A DNA stretch of 64,000 nt from SIG701 sp045544955 (GTDB taxonomy: Bacteria; Bacillota; Clostridia; Oscillospirales; CAG-272). Below are positions 17,630 to 27,500 of the stretch, one piece after another. The stretch lies in assembly GCA_045544955.1 (NCBI GenBank), contig JAZPZY010000004.1, forward strand, positions 119,480-183,479. Direction: 5' to 3'. The notes under the pieces were generated by a model. It had not been told where the DNA came from, made no database searches, and worked only from the letters and a program-made list of their open reading frames with translations. A program made the translations under genes and the position numbers. Position 1 is the first letter of the stretch. Each line of letters begins with the position of its first letter.

Positions 17630-20182
17630 ATGAGCACGAACGAACGAATTCTTCTTGACTATACCTGCGAATCCCTTACCGATCCCCGGTTCACGGCGGT
17701 GACCGGCACCTATCCGAACTGCTATCTGGCAGACGCATCCTCCCCGGATACAACCGTGGAACCGGGCACCATCCGCCTCGGCTCCGGCGGAGAAAGGGGC
17801 GGCTACACGCACATCACCTTTCCCTTGCCGCTTACGGAGGATTCCCTTTCCCTCACGGTAAACATGAAAATCGAATCGCTTATGACGCCCTCCGCTTTGC
17901 CGGTATGGCGCGGACTGGCTTTTGAGATCCATATTCCCGGCTCCCGCCAGCTCTCCGTGGTAATCCACACCATGACCGCCCCGGATAAGGACGGGAGCAA
18001 CGCCACCATCATGATGATGAAGGATGACCGCACCGACGAGCGCGCGCTCCGTCAGCGGATCGCCGTACCCACGGACGGAAAGTTCCACCTGTGGGATTTC
18101 CGCTTCGACGGCAAAAACGAAATGCGCATCTATGTGGACGGCGCACTTATCGTGATCTTCTCCGGCATTTCCCTGCCCACCAACGCCAAAGATGGCTATC
18201 TGAAAATCGGCAACGTGATGGCAGACGTGGAATCCGGGTACAATAACGTGGTGATAGAGCACATCCGCCTCACCGCCGGCGTCACGACGGACGATACCGC
18301 TATCACCGATATTCTGCTTCCGACCGATGCATCGGCAAAATCCCTGACCGTATGCCCGGAGGTGAACCGGCTGCCCGAAAACGCCGAGATCACCGTCACC
18401 GTTTCGCTGAAGGCAGATCCCGCAAAATCCGTCACAAAAACGTACACGCCCACGGCACTTGCCTCCTCCGTGACGTTTTCCGATATTCCGTTCAGCGGTC
18501 TTTCCCGCATCACCGTACAAATGTCCGGTGCGCTCACCCGCACCTTTGACTACTACCTCTATAAGGATTTTCTGCCCCTTACCGCCGAGGAGTCGATCAC
18601 GGATGCACAACCGGGCACGGCGTATCAGTTCAATGCCATGCACACCGTTTGTGCCCAAGGCTGGACGGCAGAGCATTTCCGCCACGCAGACGGCACGGCA
18701 GGTTCTGCCCTTTCCGCCGCGGACGGGGCGTCGCCGATTCCCGTTCCGGTAAAACTGAACGGCCGTTTTTCCGTATACGTGGGCTGTCTCTCCGGCACGA
18801 AGAATTTCTCCGTAAACGAAAAGCACGTATTCGTCACCAATAAGGAAGACACGGGCTGCCGTATCACGGAGCGGTTCGCCCTGGCAGGTGATTTTGCGGA
18901 TGAAGAAATCACCCTCTCGAAAAACGACGGCTCTGCCGCACGGATCGCCTACGTGAAATTCGTATCGCTTACCGGGGAGCAGTATACGCTCTACACGGAA
19001 AAGGACGACAGCCATCACCTGATGACGGACAACGACGGCTTCTCCATGCTGTGCTACGATCGGAAGTATGAAAATCCCGACGAGCTGACCAAAAGCGTAA
19101 TCACCCGCTATAAAAACGCCGTTGACCAACGGCAATTCAACTGGGCAACCTTCTCCACCTCCATTCTGAACTACGACAGCAAGGTCTGGTGGAAGTACGT
19201 GACGAAGCGACTGGAAGAACTGGGTATCCCAAAAGAAAACTACCCCAGGGATTTCATGGATCACGTGGACGTAAACGGCAATCATCTGGATTTTGAGGCA
19301 AAAATGCGTGATCTGGACAAGAATGCCTATTACAACATGCGTCAGCTTAACAAGATTGATTATCCCCACAAAATTCTTGCCGATTTCGTAAAAGAAAACG
19401 ACTGCGGTGAATTCTTCGTATCGCTCCGCATGTCCCACTACGGCTTCAACTCCTATCAGACCGGCTCGTTCTATTTTCTCCATCCCGAATGGATACGGGA
19501 GGGTTCCTGCGAACTCAGCTACGCCCACGAGGAATACCGGAATTACATCCACGATATTCTTATGGAAATGGCTGAACCGGAAAACGTCACCGGTATCACC
19601 ATGGACTTCGGTCGGTATCCCTTGATTTTCGGTGCGGAACTGACGGACGTTTGCGAGCGCACCCGGATCATGACCGATTTCGTCCGGCGTGTACGCCGGG
19701 ATCTGCCGGGGGGCAAGGTGCTGAACGCCCGGGTGCTGAATCCTACGGCGGATAAAGCGGAAAAATGGGGACTGGACTTCCGCACCTGGCTAAAAGAGGG
19801 ACTCATCGACCGCCTTCTCATTTCTGACCAGGGGCACGAGAGCTTCTTCGATCTCACGCCCTATGCCGATCTTATGAAGGAAACGGAAAACGCAGAGATC
19901 TACATCGGTATCAACGCCACCCTCTCCGGCCACGATCTGACGAAAGCAGAAGAAGACCTGCTGAAAAAAGGCGGTCGTATCCAGCGCGGCTCGGGGGTTG
20001 GTCTGATCCAGTTCATGCTCCGCGCCTACGACGCCTATATGGCAGGTGCAGACGGCATCTTTATCTTCAACGGTCTGGGTACGGATCCCGCTTATACCAA
20101 CATGAACAACAAAACCAGCATGATAAAGTGGCACGAATTTGAATACCCGGCGTACCTGTTCCAGGGAACGGCAGAATTTTGA
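17630..20182 (+). CDS. Leaderless, anchorless array protein (predicted cytoplasmic)
   Basis: 850 aa, the shortest full-length member. It starts MSTNERILLDYTCESL at the jelly-roll and ends PAYLFQGTAEF at the barrel end; there is no leader, linker, helix or tail domain. Jelly-roll about 5-220, Ig-like about 222-318, beta-sandwich about 322-458, barrel about 462-845 with GITMDFGRYPLIFG (Asp659), SDQGHESFF and LSGHDLTKAEE. Barrel closest to 12149 (KRLEELGIPKENYP and DHVDVNGNH shared). Ribosome site AAAAGGA lies somewhat far (about 12 bp) from ATG. Transcribed alone. With 12149 and 14907 it forms an uninterrupted block of non-exported members. Confidence 0.83.
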   Translation: MSTNERILLDYTCESLTDPRFTAVTGTYPNCYLADASSPDTTVEPGTIRLGSGGERGGYTHITFPLPLTEDSLSLTVNMKIESLMTPSALPVWRGLAFEIHIPGSRQLSVVIHTMTAPDKDGSNATIMMMKDDRTDERALRQRIAVPTDGKFHLWDFRFDGKNEMRIYVDGALIVIFSGISLPTNAKDGYLKIGNVMADVESGYNNVVIEHIRLTAGVTTDDTAITDILLPTDASAKSLTVCPEVNRLPENAEITVTVSLKADPAKSVTKTYTPTALASSVTFSDIPFSGLSRITVQMSGALTRTFDYYLYKDFLPLTAEESITDAQPGTAYQFNAMHTVCAQGWTAEHFRHADGTAGSALSAADGASPIPVPVKLNGRFSVYVGCLSGTKNFSVNEKHVFVTNKEDTGCRITERFALAGDFADEEITLSKNDGSAARIAYVKFVSLTGEQYTLYTEKDDSHHLMTDNDGFSMLCYDRKYENPDELTKSVITRYKNAVDQRQFNWATFSTSILNYDSKVWWKYVTKRLEELGIPKENYPRDFMDHVDVNGNHLDFEAKMRDLDKNAYYNMRQLNKIDYPHKILADFVKENDCGEFFVSLRMSHYGFNSYQTGSFYFLHPEWIREGSCELSYAHEEYRNYIHDILMEMAEPENVTGITMDFGRYPLIFGAELTDVCERTRIMTDFVRRVRRDLPGGKVLNARVLNPTADKAEKWGLDFRTWLKEGLIDRLLISDQGHESFFDLTPYADLMKETENAEIYIGINATLSGHDLTKAEEDLLKKGGRIQRGSGVGLIQFMLRAYDAYMAGADGIFIFNGLGTDPAYTNMNNKTSMIKWHEFEYPAYLFQGTAEF

Positions 20183-20243
20183 CACTCTGTGCCGTATGCC
20201 AAATATTGGTGTACGATGCGTCCTTCACTCCATCAAAAATGAC

Positions 20244-20273
20244 AAAATCACGCGTCAACAGCGCGTGATTTTT
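20244..20273 (+). terminator. Terminator of the 17630 gene
   Basis: AATCACGCG / CGCGTGATT stem preceded by A and followed by T residues. Confidence 0.92.
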
Positions 20274-20275
20274 GG

Positions 20276-20304
20276 TTTACTTTCCCTTTCGCGTATGGTA
20301 TAAT
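20276..20304 (+). promoter_or_regulatory. Candidate promoter of the 20396 gene, without the paired repeat
   Basis: TTTACT (20276-20281), 17 bp, TATAAT (20299-20304). This is the one visible array promoter with normal -35 spacing and without the repeats at 20/31 bp. It leaves a leader of about 85 nt before the gene. A second AT-rich element, TATTATAC, near 20343 is an alternative. Confidence 0.6.
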
Positions 20305-20395
20305 CAATGTGTGTACTGTAACGTGTGGAAATCTGTCAGTTTTATTATACAGTCCATATTGATTCTCATATATACCAAACGAAAGGATTTGTATT

Positions 20396-23300
20396 ATGAA
20401 AAAGAGAAGCATCAGTCTCCTTCTGGCCCTCCTTATGCTCGTCAGCGCCTTCCCGGCACTCAGCATGACGGCAATGGCAGCGGAAGAGACCACCGCGGCA
20501 GCCGAAGAGACAAAAGAAGCCGCAGAAGAATCTCCGGAAAAAGTCATTCTGGATTACAACTGCGATTCCCTTACGGATAAAGTTTTGCAGCTGCAGGAAA
20601 ACGTGTATCCCAACACCTACATCATGGACTCCCGTAAGGAGGAAATAGAGGAAGGAACGCTCCGCGTGGGTGCCAACGGCAAGCTGAACGGCACCGCCAG
20701 CGTAAAATTCCCGCTGGACATCACCGCCGACGCCCCGTCCTTTGCCCTGGATCTCACCATGAAGGTAAACTCCTTGGCTCGCTTTGACGGCGACGTATGG
20801 CGCGGATTCATCTTTGAGATCTACATCCCCGGAAACCGGATGCTGCACATCTCCTTCCAGGATATGGGCGAAGCAGATGAGAACGGCAAGAACGCCACCG
20901 TTATGATGATGAAGAAGGGCCGTTCCGACAGCGAGGCTCTGAATCAGCGGATCGCCATCCCCACCGACGGCGAGTTCCACGAGTGGCAGATCCTCTTCAA
21001 CGGTACAAACGAGGTTCGTATCCTCATCGACGGCAAGGTGGAAGCAAAGCTTACCGATATCACCGCCAACTCCGATAAAAAAGAAGGCTACATGCTTCTG
21101 AAGAGCGTTATGGGCACCGCCAAAGAAGGTGTGACCGACGTTGTCATCGATCACATCAAGATGACCACCGGCGTCACCATTGGTGACTCGGAGATTCTGG
21201 GAGCCAAGGCAAATCTTGACGCTTCCTCCAAAAAGCTAATTGTCACCACCACCGTAAACAAGCTGCCCGAGGATGCGGAGATCACCGTTTCCGTTACCCC
21301 CGCAAGCGATCCCACGAAGGCCGTCAAGAAATCCTATAAGCCGGAAAAGACGACCTCCGACGTGGAATTTACCGATCTCCCCTTCTCCGGCATCAGCACG
21401 GTGGAGATCCAGATGACGAATACCCCCTCTTACTCCTTCAAGCAGTATCTGTACGAGGAGCTCACCTATCTCACCGAGGCAGGCAAGCTCAAGAATGAAG
21501 CGCCCAACAAGGCCGTCATCTTCAATAAGATGGATCTGGCGGAACGCCCCGAGGATTCCATGTGGGACACCAATGAGTACGTTACCTCCACCGGAACCAA
21601 GGGCACGGCACTCTACTTCCCGGGCGTGAACTCCAAGCACTCCTTCACCGTACCGGTAGAGTTGACCGGTAAATACGCCGTATACATCGGCTACGTTGCC
21701 GGCACAAGAGAGTTGACCGTAAACGACAAAAACGTATTTATCGCCTTCAAGGGTGCAACCCCGGACAGAATCCGTGAGGTATTCGCCCTGGCGGACGATT
21801 TTGACGGCGGTAAAGTCACCGTCACCAACAACCCCGGCATCTCCGCCCAGGTTGCTTATGTGAAATACGTGTCCCTCACCGATGAGCAGTACGAGCTGTA
21901 TCTGAAAGAGGATACCTCCACGAACCTGATGAAGGACGAAGACGGCTACTCCATGTTTACCAACGAAACGTACGGCAAGCCGGATGCTTTCGTAAGACGC
22001 GTAGCCGGTGCTCCTCATGACCAGTACAACCTGACCAAATTCAACTTCGCCGTATTCTCCACCTCGATTCTGAACTATAACAGTGAAGTATGGTGGAAAT
22101 ACGTATACGCCCGTATGGAAGAGTTGGGCATTCCCAAGGAAAAAGCACCGAAGGACTTCCTCTCCCACATCAATATGGAGGGTGAGGCAATCGACTACAG
22201 CGAAAAAATGCGTAATGCCGACGTTCGTGCCTTCAATTCCATCCGTTCTCTCAATGAGCACGGTATCCCCCACGTCATCCTGGCAGACTACGTTGCCGAA
22301 AACGGACTGGGCGAAACGTACGTTTCCCTCCGTATGTCTCACTTCTCCGGCCTGAACGGTGCTTATGCATTCCAGACCGGTACACTGTACCACCTGCATC
22401 CCGAATGGGCACGCGGCGGCTCCTCCCAGGCAAGCTACATTCACGAGGAATACCGGAACTACATCCACGATCTGCTGATCGAGATGGCAACCCCCGAAAA
22501 CGTAACCGGTATCACCATGGACTACGGTCGCTATCAGCTCATCTTCGGCACGGAGCTGACCGACGTGAAGAAGCGTACCGAAATCGTAAACGAATTCATT
22601 AAGAGCGTCCGCGACGATCTGCCCGAGGGTAAGGTGCTGGTTGCCCGCGTGCTGAACCCCACCGATGAAAAGGCAATCGCCTTCGGTCTGGATTACAAGC
22701 ATTGGGTAAAGGAAGGCTGGGTAGACCGTATCATCATCTCCGACCAGAGTCATGAGACCTTCTTCAACTTCGACGAGTACATGGAATTCTTCAAGGATTA
22801 TCCGGACGTGGAATTCTATCTGGGCATCAACGGTACGCTGACCGGTCACGATACCACCAAGGAAGAAGAAGCGATCCGTGAGGCCGGCGGCTATGTAGAA
22901 GGCAAGACCCTGGTTTCCGGCGAAAGCTTCATGCTCCGTGCTTACGACGCCTACATGGCAGGCGCAGACGGTATCTTCATCTTTAACGGTCCGTCCTCCG
23001 ATGAGCTGATCGGCGGCATCCCCCCCTACTACGCATACATGAACAACAAGACGCTTATGGAGAAATGGTACACCTTCGAATATCCTCAGTCCATGTTCAC
23101 CGAAGCGATCACGTTCGTGAGCGAAAAGGGCCGCATCGAATTTGACTACGACTGCACCTCTCTCACCAATTCCATTCTGAAGGTACAGACCAACACCATC
23201 CCCAGCTTCTACTTCGCTGACAGCGAGACGGAGATTGAGGCAGAGGTAAAGGAAGGCACCGTTCTGATGGCCGGTGACGGCAAGGAAACGGGCTACTGCA

Positions 23301-24313
23301 CCATGAACTTCCCCATCTCCGAGGATATCACCGCCTACACGCTGGATCTGGAGGTAAAGGTAGATTCTCTGGCGATTCCCAGCAAAAACAATATCTGGCG
23401 CGGCTTCGTTATTGAGGTCGGCATTCCCGGAAAGCCCTCCGTATTCATGTCCTTCCACGCCCTGGAGAATGCAAGCGGCGGCAACAATGCCAAGGTTTCG
23501 GCAATGACCACCGTGCGCGGCACTGCAAATCTGGCGGAAGCAGAAACAAACATCCCCATGGACGGCAAGTTCCATAAATGGGAGATCGACTTCGACGGCG
23601 GCAGCACTCTTACGTTCTCCATCGACGGCAAGGAGATCCTCAAGGCCGACAACGTGACCAATCCCTGCACCGCCAAGACCGCCTCCGTGCAGATCAGAAA
23701 CGTCATGATCGATATCGGCAAGGGTGAGAACAACGTCACCTTCGACCGTGTAACCATGACCACCAGACCCTCTGAGCATGCAAGCGAGGAAAAGCCCGAG
23801 ACTGCAGAAACGGAAAAGCCTGCCGCAGGCGTGGCAGATCCCGCTGGTAAAGAGATCGCCGTAACGGTAGAAGGCAAGAAGAAAGTGCTGGATCTCCCCG
23901 TAAGCAAAGCCGCATGGGATGCAGCCCCGTCGCCTACGGCAGACGATACGAAAACCGGCAAATACAAGAACACCGGAAAAACGGCCAAGGCATCCTACGT
24001 CTACGACGAAAAAGCCGATAAGCTGACCATCGACATCACCTACGATTTCAACTTCTGGATTCAGGACGCCGCACTGGTTGACAAGAACGACAAGGAAGTG
24101 GCCTTCACCACGGAAAGCAAGTTCGGCAAGGGCGGTACGCTGTGGCACTTCCATTACGTGGATAACGGTGCCGCCAACGCAACCAAGGTGCTCACACTGA
24201 CGGTGGACAACGTGAAAGAGCTTCCCGACAGCTACGTATTCTACGTAAGCAACTACGGAACGAACACCGTTTACACCGCGAAGCTGACGCTGGATTTCAC
24301 CAAAGCAAAATAA
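20396..24313 (+). CDS. Exported array protein with second jelly-roll and C-terminal tail domain
   Basis: 1305 aa. Signal peptide about 1-29, Glu/Ala-rich spacer to about 45, jelly-roll 1 about 45-262, Ig-like about 265-360, beta-sandwich about 365-505, barrel about 512-905 with GITMDYGRYQLIFG (Asp709) and SDQSHETFF, a second jelly-roll about 912-1135 (again WRGFVIEV and FHKWEIDFDG), a Glu/Pro linker, and a tail domain about 1153-1303 (LPVSKAAWDAAPS, LWHFHYVDNG). It ends FTKAK: there is no membrane helix, so unless held by another protein it should be released. The second jelly-roll may be an extra glycan-binding unit. A terminator lies 12 bp after the stop. Confidence 0.84.
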   Translation: MKKRSISLLLALLMLVSAFPALSMTAMAAEETTAAAEETKEAAEESPEKVILDYNCDSLTDKVLQLQENVYPNTYIMDSRKEEIEEGTLRVGANGKLNGTASVKFPLDITADAPSFALDLTMKVNSLARFDGDVWRGFIFEIYIPGNRMLHISFQDMGEADENGKNATVMMMKKGRSDSEALNQRIAIPTDGEFHEWQILFNGTNEVRILIDGKVEAKLTDITANSDKKEGYMLLKSVMGTAKEGVTDVVIDHIKMTTGVTIGDSEILGAKANLDASSKKLIVTTTVNKLPEDAEITVSVTPASDPTKAVKKSYKPEKTTSDVEFTDLPFSGISTVEIQMTNTPSYSFKQYLYEELTYLTEAGKLKNEAPNKAVIFNKMDLAERPEDSMWDTNEYVTSTGTKGTALYFPGVNSKHSFTVPVELTGKYAVYIGYVAGTRELTVNDKNVFIAFKGATPDRIREVFALADDFDGGKVTVTNNPGISAQVAYVKYVSLTDEQYELYLKEDTSTNLMKDEDGYSMFTNETYGKPDAFVRRVAGAPHDQYNLTKFNFAVFSTSILNYNSEVWWKYVYARMEELGIPKEKAPKDFLSHINMEGEAIDYSEKMRNADVRAFNSIRSLNEHGIPHVILADYVAENGLGETYVSLRMSHFSGLNGAYAFQTGTLYHLHPEWARGGSSQASYIHEEYRNYIHDLLIEMATPENVTGITMDYGRYQLIFGTELTDVKKRTEIVNEFIKSVRDDLPEGKVLVARVLNPTDEKAIAFGLDYKHWVKEGWVDRIIISDQSHETFFNFDEYMEFFKDYPDVEFYLGINGTLTGHDTTKEEEAIREAGGYVEGKTLVSGESFMLRAYDAYMAGADGIFIFNGPSSDELIGGIPPYYAYMNNKTLMEKWYTFEYPQSMFTEAITFVSEKGRIEFDYDCTSLTNSILKVQTNTIPSFYFADSETEIEAEVKEGTVLMAGDGKETGYCTMNFPISEDITAYTLDLEVKVDSLAIPSKNNIWRGFVIEVGIPGKPSVFMSFHALENASGGNNAKVSAMTTVRGTANLAEAETNIPMDGKFHKWEIDFDGGSTLTFSIDGKEILKADNVTNPCTAKTASVQIRNVMIDIGKGENNVTFDRVTMTTRPSEHASEEKPETAETEKPAAGVADPAGKEIAVTVEGKKKVLDLPVSKAAWDAAPSPTADDTKTGKYKNTGKTAKASYVYDEKADKLTIDITYDFNFWIQDAALVDKNDKEVAFTTESKFGKGGTLWHFHYVDNGAANATKVLTLTVDNVKELPDSYVFYVSNYGTNTVYTAKLTLDFTKAK

Positions 24314-24325
24314 TATTCCACTGAT

Positions 24326-24355
24326 AAGGTGCCGCACGGCTGTGCGGCACCTTTT
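24326..24355 (+). terminator. Terminator of the 20396 gene
   Basis: AAGGTGCCGCAC / GTGCGGCACCTT with a 4-nt loop, then TTTT. The stem core GGTGCCGCA is shared with the terminator at 2084. Confidence 0.93.
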
Positions 24356-24426
24356 CTATCGCCCGGTATATCAAATTTGCACAAAATTCCGTCCGCTTTT
24401 TGTCTTTTTCTCCGAAGTTACCGTCC

Positions 24427-24471
24427 GTTCACAGTTTTTTCACACAAAGCGGGTGGGTTTTATATTATAAT
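24427..24471 (+). promoter_or_regulatory. Promoter with two perfect Pho-box-like repeats, upstream of the 24529 gene
   Basis: Two identical TTCACA hexamers (24428-24433 and 24439-24444), 5-nt spacer, 21 bp before TATAAT (24466-24471). This is the clearest pair in the window. Confidence 0.78.
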
Positions 24472-24528
24472 GAGCATGGCGTTATTTCTGAAAACGTCCC
24501 ATTCCCTATTTCTGAAAGGAAAACACCT

Positions 24529-27500
24529 ATGAAAAAACTTTGTGCGTTTTTCTTATCGCTGATGATGGCCGTCAGTGTATTCCCTGCTTTCGGCTATACC
24601 GTCAGAGCAGAAGAAGCCGCAGAGCCTGCGGAAAAAGTGATCTTCGATTACAACTGCGACAAATTTGACACTACTATTATGCAGGTAACTCCGGGCACGT
24701 ACCCCCACACCTACATTTTTGACTCCACGAGAAAAGATGTGGATGAAGGAACCCTCCGTTTCGGTTCCAGCGGCACTTTGAACTCCCACGCCAACATAAA
24801 AATCCCGCTGGATATGAAGAATCCCGCTTTTGCCCTGGATCTCTCCATGAAGGTAAACTCGCTCGCCGCATTCGGTGAAAGCATCTGGAGCGGCATGGTG
24901 TTCGAAATCTACGTCCCCGACAGCCGGCTTTTGTTCTTCTCCGTACAGGATCTGGGCGAGCCGGATGAAAACGGAAAGAACGCCGTTCTTTTGATGTCAA
25001 AAACCAAACGCGGTCAGAAGGATGCCACGGTACGGATCGCCATCCCCACCGACGGCGAATTCCACGACTGGCAGTTCCAGTTTGACGGCAAGGGTGAGCT
25101 GCGTCTTCTGATCGACGGTCAGGTACAGGCGAAAATCACCGAAATTACCGCCAACGCCGAAGTGGATTCCGCCTATATGATGCTGAAAAACGTCATGACC
25201 AACGTGGTATCCGGTCTGAACGACGTGATCATCGACCACATCAAAGTGACCGAAGGCATCACCATGAGCAACTCGCAAATTCTTGCCGCCACGGCCACCC
25301 CGGATTCTTCCGCGAAGAATCTTACGGTCACGGCTACGGTCAACAAGATTCCCGAGGATGCGGAAATGACCGTGATCGTCACCCCGTACAGCGATCCCGC
25401 AAAGGCGGAAAAGAAATCCTATACCCCCGAAGATCTCACCTCCTCCGTCACCTTTACGGATCTTCCCTTCACCGGGCTCTGCACGGTGGAAGTGCAGATG
25501 ACCAATACACCGGCGGTCTCTTTCAAGCAGTATCTGTATGATGAACTCACCTATGTGACCGAGGCGGGCAAAATCGAAAACGACGCCCCGGACCATGCCT
25601 TCGTATTCAATAAAATGGATCTGGCAGAACGCCCGAAGGATTCTCTGTGGAAGGAAACGAAATACGTAAACGCCGCCGGCGAGAAGGCTGTCCTGCTCTC
25701 CATCCCGGCAGAAAAGGACGCCCACTCCTTCACCGTACCGGTGGAACTGACCGGTAAATTCGCCGTATATGTGGGCTACGTTGCCGGCGTGCAGGAACTG
25801 ACCGTAAACGACAAAAACGTGTTCATCGCCTTCAAGGCAAATCCCGCCGACGAAATTCGGGAGATCTTCGCCCTGGCGGACGACTTCGACGCCACGAAGA
25901 TCACCGTAACCAATACCGAGAGCCTGGCCGCACAGGTTGCCTACGTGAAATTCGTCTCTCTCTCCGACGAACAGTATGAGTTGTATCTGAAAGAGGACGA
26001 TTCCCAAAATCTGATGAAGGACAACGACGGCTACTCCATCTTTACCAAAGAAGCATACAGCAAGCCGGAAAATCTCATAAACTCCGTGCTCACCGTTCCC
26101 TCAGAGCGGTATAATCTGGGCAAATTCAACTTCGCCATGTTCTCCACCTCCATTCTGAACTACGACAGCGAAGTATGGTGGAAGTACGTATACGCCCGGA
26201 TGGAAGAATTGGGAATCCCCAAGGAAAAGGCACCCAAGGACTTCCTTTCCCATATTGACACCAAGGGTGAGGTGATGGATTTCGGCGACAAGTGGCGTGA
26301 CGCCGATATTCAGAACTATGCCAACATCCGTGCCATCAACGAGTACGGTGCGCCTCACGTGATTCTGGCCGATTATGCGGCAGAGCATGAACTGGGTGAA
26401 GTGTATGCTTCCCTTCGTATGTCTCACTACAACGGTATAGACTCTCTGTATCCGTTCCAATCCGGTGCTTTCTATTATCTGCACCCCGAATGGCTCATCG
26501 ACGCCGGCACCTACCAGCTCAGCTATATGCACGAGGAGTACCGGAACTACCTCCACGATCTGCTCATGGAAATGGCGACGCCCGAAAACGTAGCCGGTAT
26601 TACCATGGACTTCGGCCGCTATCCCAGAATCTTCGGTCAGGAGCTGGCTGACGTAGAGAAGCGTACGGAAATCCTGAACGATTTTGTAAAGAGCATACAC
26701 GACGATCTGCCCGAGGGCAAGGTCCTAAACGCCCGCGTTCTGAATCCTACCAAAACGCAGGCACTGGCTTGGGGACTGGATTACGAGCACTGGTGCGAGC
26801 AGGGCTGGATCGACCGCCTCATCATTTCCGATCAGACTCACGAAACCTTCTTCAACTTCGACGAGTACATGGCCTTCTTTGAAAAATGTCCCGACGTAGA
26901 ATTCTACCTGGGCATCAATGGCACCCTTTCCGGCCACGATACCACCAAGGAAGAAGAAGAAATCATGAAAGCCGGCGGCTATGTGGAAGGCAAAGAACTG
27001 GTCAGAAGCGAAGACTTCATGCTCCGTGCCTACGATGCCTACATGGCAGGGGCAGACGGCATCTTCCTCTTCAACGGTCCCTCCTCCGACCCGCAGATGG
27101 GCGGCATTCCTCCCTACTACGCGTACATGAACAACAAAACGCTCATGGAAAAATGGTATACCTTTGAATATCCCCAGTCTCTGTTTACGGAAAAGATCTC
27201 CTTTTTGACGAACGGAGCGAAGCTCTCCGTAACGGTAGAAGGCAAAAAGGCTCTGCTGGATCTGCCCGCAACGGACGCCGACTGGAAAGCAGCCCCCTCC
27301 CTCACGGAAGAGGATCTGACGGCCGGCTACAAGGTAACGGCGAACGAAGCAGATGCCGTCTACCGTTTTGACGAAGAAACGGGTGATCTGACCATCGACA
27401 TCACCTACAATTTCGGCTACTGGGTAGGTGACATGGTGCTGACGGATGCAAACGGAAAAGAAATCCCCTTCACCACCGACAGGCTCTTCGGCAAGGGCGG

